Notes under the pieces: model-generated
Told to the model about the DNA's origin: nothing
The model's database searches: none
The model's input: only the letters and a program-made list of their open reading frames with translations
Position numbers and translations under genes: made by a program
Part shown: in pieces, positions 35,900 to 47,033 of the stretch
How positions within the stretch are numbered: the stretch's first letter is position 1
How the letters are laid out: each line of letters begins with the position of its first letter
Origin: Phyto melanocephala
Taxonomy: Eukaryota; Arthropoda; Insecta; Diptera; Rhinophoridae
Assembly: GCA_941918925.1 (NCBI GenBank)
Contig: OW799235.1
Location: 18,050,701 to 18,114,700, forward strand
Length of the DNA stretch: 64,000 nucleotides
Reading direction: 5' to 3'

Positions 35900-37512
35900 A
35901 GAAAAAAGCTTTATTTTTCTATCATTTAAGTCATAAATATTTCATTAAATAAATATTTTAAAAATCATTAGTCGGCTGTTAAGCAATATATAATAAAATA
36001 GTTGTTTAATATTGATTGTAACACCGTCACTTAGGTTATGCTGTGCTACAGTCAGAACATTTATATATTTTCAAACAAAATAAATTTTTTTAAATATTGA
36101 TAAAAATTTATATAGATTATACTCAAAACTAGGGGACTTATACTAAACAAACTCCTTAGAGTTTAGAGCTTTGAAGCAACGCTTGATTTTAACCCTATTA
36201 TTTTGAACCAACGAAGTACAAGATTTATGATTTAGTCATAGTTGGTAAGTGTATCCTCACTTTAAAATATTTCTACACAAAGTTTAGAAAAAAAATTTTT
36301 TTAATTAAAAATTATTTTTTTTTTATAAAATTAGGTTTTTCGTATTTTATTGTGTAGCACAGTGTAGTGTTGTAAAACTATTACTTAGAAATTTTTTATG
36401 AATATTCTTTTATTTTATCAACTGATAAAATTTGTGTTAATAATTTATTAACACACACTTTTACTAATCTAATCATTTTTTTAATTTTTTTTATTTGCTC
36501 AGAATTGGTTTTGTTTTAACGTTACCACTTCTGTTTCAATACCTAACTGTACATTTTTGTTATTTATGCAATTAAAGTAGTCCACATTTAATAATCAAGT
36601 TGGTTTATAAAATAATACATTTTTTCTTTTATTTTATCTTTGTATTAAGTAGTTTATACTTACTAGTTAATTCCATTATTTTTTGGTGCAAAATTATTAT
36701 CTTGAAATATAAATAAAATTAAATGAAAATTGTGTATAATTTTGGTATTTTTCTTTATGCAACTTTAACGGACTGCAAGTAAGAGACAATGAGAATTTGA
36801 AAATAAGTCGTATTTTTAAATTAACATTTTGATAGTCGAAAACTAAACGACAAGTTACCTATTTATTTAATTTGGTAATACAATTTTTCCCCTGTAGTTC
36901 TCCCATCATTAAACAGTTGCTGACAAAAATAAACTACCAATTCACAGTGATTATAATTAGTAGGCGTGAATTTTTTTTTTTGGAATTTAATCACGATTGG
37001 TATTTTAGGAAAAGAAAATAATGGATGAAAAAGAAAACGACAACGACCACATAAACTGAGCATTCAGGGATGACATGAAACCATGTTGGTTTTGTTAATT
37101 TATAGTTGCATTTAGTGTAATGAAACAAAGTTGGTTTTGTTAATTTCAAATGTAAATAAAAACAATTTTTGTTGTTAAATCTTAGTTTTGCTTTTTTGCA
37201 GTAGTTTTTATACAAGTAGTTATATATTGTTATACATATATGTATTAAAAAAAATTAATATTTAAAAATAAAGTGGCATCAGCAGTTGTAGCATTTTTGT
37301 TATAAGAATAGCGAAATTGCAGCAACCTGCTTAAGTCTCCGGATAGCTTAAGTACATTTTTTTAATTAGTGCGCTTTTATTTAAATCTGCTTTGTGGGTT
37401 TTAAGCCAATTACCGTTGAAACAAGGAAGCATCAATTCATTTTTAATGTGAAAATATTTTTTCTTAGAAATCAAATATTTTTTTAATTATATTTCATTAC
37501 TTTTATAATAAA
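35900..37512. other. AT-rich intergenic DNA downstream of Pex14
   Basis: Begins with the Pex14 3' untranslated region. The remainder is A/T runs with no reading frame or repeat structure that I can support. Confidence 0.5.
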
Positions 37513-37610
37513 CTAGTGGACCCTGCGAACTTCGCCACGCCCCAATTTCAAGCCTTCAGACAAATTTTAGATTAATAATACAACACAAATATTTAAATTT
37601 TCAATGTGAT

Positions 37611-38326
37611 TTTTATACCCTTAACACAGTGAAAAAGGGTGCGTGTGAAATTTCCACAATTTTTATTTCCGACCCCATAAAGTATATATTTTCTGAAAGC
37701 TTATGAATAGGGGAGTCGATTGAGCTCTGTCAGTCTGTCCGTGTGTATGTTGAAATCAACTTTTTGAAGCCCCCCGAAATCGCTTGGACCCGGGTAAGGT
37801 ATTAAAATATCACAAATCGGTAGATCGGAAAATCAGAAACATCGGTACATAAACAACTGAGATATGAGCAAAAACCCACGACCACCTCGATTTTTATTTC
37901 ACAAAAACAACATTACAACAACAACATACATACATACAAACTTGTATATTGGTTAAAGTAAACGTGGGATCGAATCCCAGCTGAGTCAAAATTTTTTTTT
38001 TTATTTTTTTTTTATTTTTTATTTAATATATTATTTATATTCTTATTATTTTTTTTAATTTTTTTATTTAATTTTTTTTTTATTTTTTTTGTTTTATATT
38101 TATTATTTATATTTTAATTATTTTTTAAAAAAATTTTTTTTTTAACATACATACGTAAATTTTTAATTTTACAATGGGATGTTTTATATATGTATGTTTT
38201 TTATATATATGTATGTACGTATTTCATGAGATGAATGGTGATACAAACTACTGTTATTGCATGACTACACGTTGTGAAGGGTATATAAGATTCGGCATGT
38301 CCGAATTTAGCACTCTTACTTGTTTT
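37611..38326 (-). repeat. Dispersed TTCGGC-hairpin element C, inserted in the Helitron
   Basis: Runs from TATACCCTTAACACAGTG to GGGTATATAAGATTCGGCAT, TGTCCGAATTTAGCAC and ACTCTTACTTGTT. The inverted TATACCCTTCAC-type ends and the internal ACTTTATGGGGTC-type box (inverted here) define the family. It splits the Helitron helicase fragment from the Helitron 3' end, so it is the younger insertion. Confidence 0.75.
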
Positions 38327-38505
38327 GAATGGAATGAGTAGAGCGCGATTTGATGAACAATGTTTTTCAGTTTGTTTTCCGGCGAAAAAATAAATAACGA
38401 AGACAGTTTCCCAACACGCGAACATGAAACGTACAGCTGACCGTGCGAAAAACGGAAATTCGAGATTAATATCAGAGACTTCTAGTGATTGGCCTTGCGA
38501 CACCT
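38325..38505 (-). pseudogene. Helitron RepHel helicase C-terminal fragment (frameshifted)
   Basis: The minus strand reads MSQGQSLEVSDINLEFPFF, then after a one-base frame change SHGQLYVSCSRVGKLSSLF followed by IFSPENKLKNIVHQIALY. These are the late helicase motifs (SQGQ and HGQLYVxxSRV) of Helitron/PIF1-type helicases, right before the element's 3' terminus. The frameshift and absence of upstream domains make it a pseudogene. Confidence 0.8.
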
Positions 38506-38747
38506 GTAAGATTGCGCAAAGTCTAAGTCAACGTATAACGCCATCTATCGGATTATGGCTGAGAACTTTCTATTTTTTTCATTTGAAAAGCCATTAAGGA
38601 ATAATTTCACACAAAATTTCATATAAAAATTCGATTTTTCCAATTTTCCTTCTCCTTGAAAATACGAACTACTGACAAACAATTTTACAGAAATCGCTCC
38701 AGCCGTTCTCATTTTATGAATTACTATATATTTTATACCATTTTTAT

Positions 38748-38955
38748 CAAGGCAAATTTATTCATCAGGTACTCTTGATTCGTCAGCTGATTATTTTTTT
38801 CAACACTTATTTTAAGTTTCAGCTGTCAAAATGCATAAATAAAAAACAATTTTCTCTCTTTTCTAATTTATTTAAAATGTTAAACTTTATATAAAAAAAA
38901 TATAAACAAAAAATTCTCTCCGAACTGCAATTACCTGATGAATAAATATGCCTTG
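38748..38955. mobile_element. MITE family A, intact copy with 9-bp target duplication
   Basis: A 208-bp copy, the same length as the 5513 copy, with ends CAAGGCAAATTTATTCATC and GATGAATAAATATGCCTTG. It is flanked by CATTTTTAT at 38739-38747 and 38956-38964, an exact 9-bp duplication. Sequence identity to the other copy is about 95 percent by eye. Confidence 0.9.
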
Positions 38956-39087
38956 CATTTTTATATACATATACAGATTTTCTTACATTTTTACAAAATA
39001 TCCGGCTGCACACAAATTAAAACTAACGAACTGTTTGCTGCTTGGCTTGTTTCCAATAATAAAACCGATATTAGTTTGAATATTAAA

Positions 39088-39280
39088 TCAAATTTATTCA
39101 TCAGGTAATCGCAGTTCGGAAAAAAAAATTTTGTTTTTTATATATGAAGTTTGGCATTTTAAATAAATGAGAGAGAGAATAATTGTTTTTTAAGTATGGA
39201 CTTTGACAGCTTAAGTTTTTAAAAAATAAGTGTAGAACAAAAAAAAAAAAAAAAAAAAATCAGACGACGACTTAATTTGC
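39088..39280. mobile_element. MITE family A fragment with poly-A expansion
   Basis: Starts CAAATTTATTCATCAGGTA and retains GCAGTTCGG, AAGTTTGGCATTTTAAATAA and GACTTTGACAGCTTAAG. A ~22-base A run (39239-39260) interrupts the distal end and the terminal CCTTG is lost. Confidence 0.65.
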
Positions 39281-39422
39281 CCTGCATGCCACCAAAGCAT
39301 TTTTTTTCGTTTTAATTGGTTGGTAGGCATTGGTTTCTATGCCACCAATGATTACTCTTGTCGTATTAAAAACATTTTCGATAATCATAGTACCGAAAGC
39401 ATATTCATAAGGTATACAATTT

Positions 39423-39968
39423 GTCCGCCAAATAACTTTTTTTTGAAAATGCTATAAAAAAGGTGTAGCTTCGGCTGTGTGGCACGTAGCGCCGTCCTGT
39501 TGAAACCAAATGTTGCCAATATCCTCCTCTTCAATTTTTGTGAACAAAAATTCGCTCAACATGGCCCGATAACGATCACCATTGACTACGGCCACTCCGT
39601 GCTCATTTTCGAAGAAAAATGGCCCGATTGTGCCTCTGGACCAAAATCCCCACCAAACAGTAACTCGTTTTGGGTGTATTGACCTTTCAATGTATTCGTG
39701 CGGGTTTTCTGTGCCCCAAATGCGGCAATTTTGCTTGTTTACATACCCGCCAAGATCAAAATGAGCTTCATCTGAAAAGATGATTTTTCTGTCAAAATTG
39801 GTCAAAGTAATGTCGCAATATTCCCCAGCGTTGTTCAAGCGTATACACAACCATATTCGTTCAGCAGAAGGATAAAACTAATTATCTGTCAAATCAGACA
39901 TGAGCTAAGTGTTACCATTCACGAAATAAGCACTAGTTGAAAAAACAAAAAAACATTAGTTGGCGGAC
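39423..39968 (-). mobile_element. Tc1/mariner-superfamily transposon, internally deleted
   Basis: Inverted ends GTCCGCCAA (39423-39431) and its complement (39960-39968) bracket a shortened transposase gene. The N-terminal start MVVYTLEQRW (minus strand, near 39867) is joined after a few codons to the DDE core, and the core is cut just after the second catalytic region, directly before the left inverted end. Both deletions leave only ~545 bp, so it is a MITE in the making. Confidence 0.75.
39452..39850 (-). pseudogene. Truncated DDE transposase core (Tc1/mariner-like)
   Basis: The open frame contains IIFSDEAHFDLGGYVNKQN with the first catalytic Asp, RVTVWWGFWSRGTIGPFFF, GDRYRAMLSEFLF and IWFQQDGATCHTAEAT with the second catalytic Asp. 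The third acidic residue and the whole C-terminus are missing, and the N-terminal DNA-binding helices are deleted. The residual core is well preserved, with no stops over ~120 codons, so the deletion is recent. Confidence 0.8.
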
Positions 39969-39973
39969 CCTTT

Positions 39974-42851
39974 ATATGTTTTTTTATATTTGTCTGTATG
40001 CGCTACACAATTTTTTTTTTCTTCTTCAATTTTAATTTTTAAAAAACTTAAAAGCACATAATACTCTCTATTTGCGGGTTTGTATTTTTTAAAATGTTTT
40101 AACCAACTGAAACTGGAAATTACTAATTGCTTTATTTTTGAGCCTAAAAAAAAATAAGCTTCAGCGGTGTTGTAGGATTGCCATTTCTCATCAATAGCAA
40201 AAAATTTTGATTTTACTTTTTTGAGAAAAGTATGTATTTCTCAAAATGCTTTATATAAAAATTTACTAATTAAACAATACTTTTAAAACATTTCGAATAG
40301 AACTACACCTTTTATTTTTATATTTTATGTTTTTATAAGATTAAATAATTCATATTTTTCATTTGGTTTTATATTACGTTAAGGATTTTAACAAATAGTA
40401 TTTTCTTATTTTTTCTATTAATACAGGAGTTTAAACAGTTTTTTATATACTTTTTTTTATGAATATTCAAAATTTTTTACTAAAATTTGGTCTATATGTA
40501 GGTTTCTTTAAAAGGATATATTTTTGTTTTTCTTTGTGTAGTAAAATTAAAAAAAAAATTTTAAACAAAATAAATGAAGGGACCAACAAGGTTTTAATTA
40601 AAAAAAAAATAATAATGTTTAAAATTATATTTTATTGTTGCACGTAATAGAAAAAATAAAACTAAAGATTAGTACTACAATTATCATTAAAATTTTATGT
40701 GTATGTATTAATGTACATATGTATTATTAAATTTAAATAGGAATTACATATGCATGTATGTTTATATTTTAAAAATTAATATATTTTCTTTTCTTTTTTT
40801 GTTGTGAATAATAATTATCATTTAATCTCTATTTAATTTGCTTTAAAAAAGCTTAAAACCAATTTTTTTGGGGGTTTAAATTTTTGTTGCTTAATTATTT
40901 CTTATATATATATTAAATATTACATAATTTTATTTGTTATAAGTTAATGTTTTGTGATATTTTTTTACAATTTGTCTAATAAATTTAATGAAATAAACAT
41001 TTAGAATTTTTATCATTTGAAATAACAAGTTCTTAAAAATTACAAAAATCTTTAAATTCTTGTGTTTCTAAGATGTTTTTTAAAATATTGATATTTTAGA
41101 GATGGTGTTTTTATAACAATTTAGGCCCATCCTTTTTATACCCTTCAACAATATTTATTTGCGACTCCAAAAAGTACATATACATAAGTTGAAACCAAAT
41201 GAATAGAGAAGATGATTGAACATTGTCCGTCTGTTCATTGAAATAAACTTTTAGAAGCCCTCATTTACATATGTCACATACCCGTGCAAGTGGCATCAAA
41301 CTTTAATAAATTTTCTGAAGAAACTCGGTATTGCAAACAGCAAAATCGAGCCATAATTTGCTGAAATATAAATGAATAAACAGAGATCTTCTGTTTTTTC
41401 CTATATATTTTACATAAAAATTATAATTTTTCACCTCTCGAATAATTTGTACACGTTTATTATACATATGTATATGCCTCTAGCGGCTATTCGTAGACAG
41501 ACATTCGCTTACTAATTGGCAAGGTTATATAAATATATAATTTGGAAAAATATTATAAATATAAAGCTTCTTATTAATTTTTGAAAATAAGAGACACCAA
41601 ATCGCAAGTCGTAGACTCGAAAATTATTCCAGATAAAAACTGGCCATTCAGCTTGAAGCAATAAATTTTAACTAAAAACCAAGATTGTGCCCGAAGCAAA
41701 ATGTTAGATATTTTTTCTTAAGCCCATCTTTTTTGTCCTAAACAGTTATTATTGCCGTATTCATTAAAATATTTTAGGTTTATTAAAGGCTTATTTGACA
41801 GATGTTGCATAAAAATTTGTCAAATAAGCCTTCAATAAACCTAAAACATTTTTTTATAAATACAGCCGCTCAGCTATAAATCTGAAATCTAGTCTACGTT
41901 ACGACGAGGCCATTATTGGAATTCTGACGTACCTACATATGTACCTGATGGTGAAGGATGTTAAAGATCCAGCATGGTCGAATGTACAACTCTTACTTGT
42001 TTCTTTTTGTTTTATTAAGTTTGATGTCGTGTAATTTTTTTTTGTACACTTAAAATTATTTTTTTTGTAGTAATAATATTTAAGGTATAAAATGATTTGA
42101 GTTTGCTTACATCTAGTTGTGGTTTTTAAATATGTTTTATATAAATTTATGTTAAGAGAATCTATTTATAAAAAAAAAAAAATAAAAAATATGAAAAAAA
42201 GGAGAGTATGTAATAACATAAAATAATAAAATAACTTAAACCATTTAAATTGCCACGAAAAATATATATGTATTTGTTTCAGTGTAATTATTTATACTTG
42301 CAGTTAGGTGGCAAAGTTAAATTTGAATTCGCATATTTTCATACATTTTTTGGTATACATACTAATTTTAAGTATTCTCTCTCTGTTAACGTTTTAAATT
42401 GAGTAAAAAATGTTTACATTGTTTCTTCATCGTTCGAAATTAAAAATATAAATTCAAATTTAACTTTACACTATTAATAAAATATGTGATGTGTTTCCAC
42501 TTTAAAAAGAAAAAATTTTTAGGCAAAAAGTAAACTGAAATTAATTTTTAGACTAATAAAAAAAACCTTAGAAATGGAAACACCTGAAAATATTTTGTTA
42601 AATTTTCTATGTTGTTTAACGTTTTTTCAAACTTTTTTGTAAATGTATTTCTAAAGAAAAGAAAATTTTATATACAAATTTAAAAAAATAAAAAACCTAT
42701 TTAATTAAACAAAAACTTAAACTAAATAAAAAATATTCATTTTTTTATTTTTGTTAAAACTAACCTTAAAATGTGTCAAAATTGTTCTTTTTTTTGTTAA
42801 TACTAACATCAAAAAAATGTGTAAAACTTGTTCTTTTTTTGGAAATGGGCT
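39974..42851. other. AT-rich intergenic region with one diverged element C and a palindromic MITE
   Basis: No gene is supported. The right part (from about 42250) should be the Pcif1 3' untranslated region. About 41148-42002 matches element C on the minus strand (TATACCCTTCAACAA at the left, complement of GTAAGAGTTGTACATTCGAC at the right) and contains a palindromic insert. Confidence 0.5.
41753..41866. mobile_element. ~114-bp palindromic MITE
   Basis: Arms TTTTAGGTTTATTAAAGGC and TTATTTGACA (41772-41800) pair with TGTCAAATAAGCCTTCAATA and AACCTAAAA (about 41818-41847); the outer ends are GCCGTATTCAT and ATAAATACAGCC. It is inserted in element C. A diverged half-copy is recognisable at 51533-51585 (TTTGTCAAATAAGTTTATAA ... 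ATAAACACGGC). Confidence 0.7.
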
Positions 42852-45800
42852 TTAAACTGCTGAATTTATAACAGTTTGTTGAGCAGCAGTAGTTATAGCA
42901 CCTGGTGCTGTTGAAGATGGAATGTTTACTCCACCATTACCACTGGCTACCAATGAAGCAAAAGCCGCTGCGGCAGCTGCTGAAGTTCCTGATGTTGTAG
43001 CCGTTGCTGTTATAGAAACATTAGCGGATGTTGTGTTATTACCTATATCTAATAGGGGAGCTGGCGACAGTGAAGTTGTAGATGATGAGGGTGAAGAGCA
43101 ATCACTTTGCAGACTCAAAGCTGGTGAAGCTGAAGCATGATAATTAGATGGTGGTGTATGGGGCGATAAAGGAGAGGGAGACATACCAGGATTGCCACCG
43201 TATGAACTAATTGAAGAGATGCCACTAGATGTTGAAGCTCCTGAGGGCGATGCTAGACATGTTGGTGTAGTGGATGTAGTTGTTATAGTCGAGGGAGAGA
43301 AGCCCATTGCCGTGTTGTTATTACTTGTTGTGTAAGTTTGTGAGTGTTGCGGCGTTGAACCACCTGTCGAAGATGTAGTGGCAGCAGACGAAGATGTTGC
43401 TGACGTCGATGCAGAGTTAGCAGAAGATGCCTGCGACGAAGTTGATAGCTGTGATGCATTCGATGATGCAGCTGCTGCTTGACGCTCACGTTCACGCTCG
43501 CGATCTCTTTGTGGTCGGAATGCTTCGCGTAGAGCCTCAACACGAATTTCATTGGGTCCCCAGCGTGCATGTCCGGCACTATTTTGTAGCCATACCACTT
43601 GTGTGCCCTGCATACACTTAACATTGACTTCATTTCTGAAAAAATAAACGATTTTAATTATTTTGGTGTGAAATTAATTTAAAACAAATGTTTGTAATAT
43701 AATGTAAATATAGGTTTTAAACTTTAAATTTCACTTTTTTAAACGAAATTCAGCAAACCAAATATTGGCTTTTGAGTTGTAAAAGGCCGAATTTCCAGTT
43801 AAATAAATAAATGAATATAAAATTAAAATAATATATGAAAAAAAAACAAAAGTTAGATGAAAACTCACTTTGCGATAATGTGCTGATAGCCATGACGGTA
43901 CTCATGAGCCATACCCAAAACAACCATAGAACGACGTTTGTAAATATTTTCCTCCAATTTGGAAATACTTTTCCATTCGGGTAAGAAAACTATAAAGCTA
44001 GAATTTATAAAGATTTTAAATTATTGATAAATAGAAAACATTTTTTTATTTGCACTTACCTTAAAGGTTCCATTGATTCCGATAGCAACTTATCAATATG
44101 CAATAGTGCAGCATCTATTAATTCCTCACAATGTGGAGGGTTTACTTGAAACGAACCAGAAACGGGTTTAAAATCTAAAAAGGGTCTGTAAAAAAAATAA
44201 TAATGATTACTTGTCTTCAGCAATTGCCCCCTTCTTTTCAACTTACCCTCTCGAACCAAAATAGGCATCGGTATCAGCAAACGCTGAACAATATTGTCGA
44301 AAATATGAATTAAATGGCGATGCGAAACATTCAAATGTAACACCAAAATGTCGATGCAAGCATTCAAAAACCGGTGTTGGTAATGAAGCCTGTGTAAGTT
44401 CGGCTTCTTGAGACGAATTCAAAGCATTTCCCAAAAAGGTTTGATAACGTTTCAGTAAACACCACACGCGGCCAATGAACAGGTCGAATTTCTTATCATC
44501 GAAACAATTATGACGATAAAGCTGCTCCAATTTTTGCAAATGGGTTAGGTTAATGTATTGAGCATCGGGTTGATTTAAAGAACTTGGTGTATACTTAATA
44601 ATCATATGATCTCGATCTTGGACATATTCTATAGCGGGCATACGAGGTGAGGGAACAGCGAATTGTATGGGATAACACCAGACCTTTTTGAGGTGAGGTG
44701 GTGGTGGTGGCGGTGTGGGCTCCGGTATACCATGTTCTTTTAACAATTGCATGTGACGTTCTCGTATTTTGCGTGCATGTTCTGCAGACAAATGATAGAT
44801 TTTTGCACACAACGCCTCGACGGAACTTTTGACGGTTTCTGTTAAGTGTGGTTCGCATTGTCTCCTCAAGTGGGCCAAGCGATCTTGAAAATCTTCATAA
44901 CTGGCTCCCACCGTGCGCCTTAGCCATTGAAATGTATCTTCCACATTCCACTTTACCACCTTCTTGGACTCAGAGGGGGAAGATCTTGATTCTATTATAT
45001 TTTTTGCTGCTTCAGCGTAACGGGACAATTGCTTTCTAGCATCACCGGTAAATTTAGGTTTTACGATCTTAATCGGTATATCGTTCATTATTTCACGATA
45101 CATGGCCGATGATATTTCTGGTATGCAGTTGCTGGGCAATAGAGGATCACATCCAGTATCTATAACTTTGCGCTCTATTAACCAGCGATTGAAAGAGTCC
45201 TTAGGCGCCTTTATATTCTCACGCCTCACACAGAGATCATCGTAAGTTTTAACCAGTTTCATAGTATAAGCAGCACGAAAAGCTTCTATTTCCGGATGAG
45301 GTTGAGGCAAAAGGGTAGGTGGTCTCTCCACTATAACAGCATTAGTACATACTTCAAGATCCCAAGGACCGGACAAAATAAATTTTTTCATGGGTGGTGG
45401 TTGGTGGCCATGAGGATGCATGTGCATGTCATCGGAAGGACGACGCTTTAGATGATGATGTTGTTGCATATGTGAATGGGAATGATGCATGGGTGATGGT
45501 ATATGACCACCGGCATGTGATATACCCAAAGGATCTGTTAAAGGATCAAAAGGTCTTGCACCAGGCATTTCCCACAATGATTCCCCAGTGATTTTATTCC
45601 AATAATAAGGACGGTTTTCTCTTTTTGACCAAAACTTCCGCCATCCCTGATTGACCAGTTCGCCTGTCAGCTCTTCACCATAACCACCACTTGATGTGTA
45701 CATTGGTGGTGGCCCACTCTGAGGCGTATGTGCCATCATCTGTTCCATGGGCGAGGTGCCCGACTTTGTTGGTGTCGATGGGGATGAGCAGGTGGGACCA

Positions 45801-46195
45801 GCTGGTGAATTGGCGCCAGTTATTAAAGATGTCATTATATTTGCAGAGCCAGGAGCATTTGGATCGTGTAATATTGACGAAGTTGGAGCAGCCGTTGTTG
45901 AAGTTATATTAGATCCTCCCACTACGCTGCCACTTAATCCTCCCCCTCCTCCACCAACAATTAATGAATTATTTATATTTGTGTTACTGTTTGTGGATGC
46001 GGTTAATTGATCCCATGCTGATTGACTGCTTGGTACATTATTTTGCTGTGACATATTCATATGTGGTAACATTGGACTGACAGTGCCCGTTGAGGCAATT
46101 ACACTTTGTGCCATAACGCCGCTTGTCATTGGTATTAGATTGGACTGTTGTGGAGGCAGACCATGATTTATGTTGTTCATGTTATTAGCTGCCAT
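42852..46195 (-). CDS. Pcif1: PCIF1-type RNA polymerase II CTD-binding protein, cap-m6A methyltransferase homologue
   Basis: Vertebrate PCIF1 methylates the cap-adjacent adenosine and binds the phosphorylated Pol II CTD through a WW domain. Four exons give 995 residues: 46195-44247, 44185-44060, 43997-43869, 43635-42852, all GT-AG. The N-terminus (1-175) is Asn/Ser/Gly low complexity. The WW domain is at ~178-212 ([20 protein letters not shown]). The conserved helical and methyltransferase region spans ~280-760, with [47 protein letters not shown] and [20 protein letters not shown]. The catalytic NPPF motif reads NPPH (residues 665-668, codons 44131-44142). The C-terminus is a long Ser/Thr/Ala tail. 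A possible acceptor 5' of the ATG (TTCTAG near 46210) suggests a spliced leader exon upstream. The substitution predicts loss of methyltransferase activity. Confidence 0.96.
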
Positions 46196-46896
46196 GATGA
46201 TTGTTTAAACTAGAATTATTAGTTTAATTTTAATTTTTTGTCCAAGAAATTTTACTATAAATTTATTCACATTTTGTTAACAGTAAAATAAATAATTTTT
46301 TCTTTTTATTAAATTTTTTTTAATTAAAACTTTTCTTATTAAAAAAAAATTTGCAATTAATAAACAAAAATTTTCACAAAAATACTGGGCCAATTCAAAG
46401 TGGTTGCATATCAGTCATATTTGTACTATTTCATATTATTTTAAGCATGCATAAAATTTTTGTTAGTAATTTCCATACAAAGAAAATAATAAGACTTTAC
46501 ACATTTGTTTCCTATGTATAAGAAATTGTTTATGTTATACTTTTAACCATACTGTCTCTCAGAGAGAATTTCTTCGCTTCTCACCTCTCAGAGAGCATAT
46601 TTTATATTTTCTTCTTTCCTGTATACATACAATTTTTAACAGCGTCATCTCTTTGTCTTCTTTTTTATATTAAATACATAATTTGTTAACAAAAGGTGTT
46701 CAAAGTCACTAGTCATATTAATATGAATTATATGACATAGTACAATATGAGAGTCTACTTTGAATTGGCCCACTATTTCTTAAATTCTCTTGAATTTAAA
46801 AATTACCAAAATTATTAAAACAAGGAGAACAAGGAGCGATAACAGTTTCTCTTTCTCTCTCACATACAAACTTAAAAGTTAAATTTAAATTTCAAC
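46196..46896. other. AT-rich 5' flank of Pcif1
   Basis: No exon is supported. Minus-strand AATAATTCTAG just before the start codon could be a splice acceptor. CTCTCAGAGAG words near 46556-46600 form a short palindrome pair. Otherwise low complexity. Confidence 0.4.
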
Positions 46897-47033
46897 CATG
46901 GTGTAATCAGGGTACACTTATACAGGTGGCGGTGCCAGCCCAGCTGATTATTTTTTTTTGTGAGCCAATGTTTGTCAAACTCTATATAAAAAAAAGAGAT
47001 TCCGGTGCCAAGAATTGTCAAACTCCCAAGGTT

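Larger units (their letters stand above)
37513..38520 (-). mobile_element. Decayed autonomous Helitron, 3' end on the minus strand
   Basis: On the minus strand the element ends GCGAAGTTCGCAGGGTCCACTAG|T (3' terminus at 37513): CTAG preceded by a perfect GCGAA-G-TTCGC hairpin 8 bases upstream, as Helitrons require. About 0.8 kb upstream in the same sense lies a helicase C-terminal fragment (38325-38505). The two are separated by an inserted element C copy. The 5' end cannot be located. Confidence 0.75.

Noticed and set aside
38201..38503. Continuous 100-codon minus-strand open frame as a gene
   Set aside because: Only its first ~19 codons match a helicase; the remainder is out of frame with the true helicase reading, so it is a frameshifted Helitron relic.
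42922..43140. Plus-strand Ala-rich open frame opposite the Pcif1 tail
   Set aside because: Antisense shadow of low-complexity coding sequence in Pcif1 exon 4.
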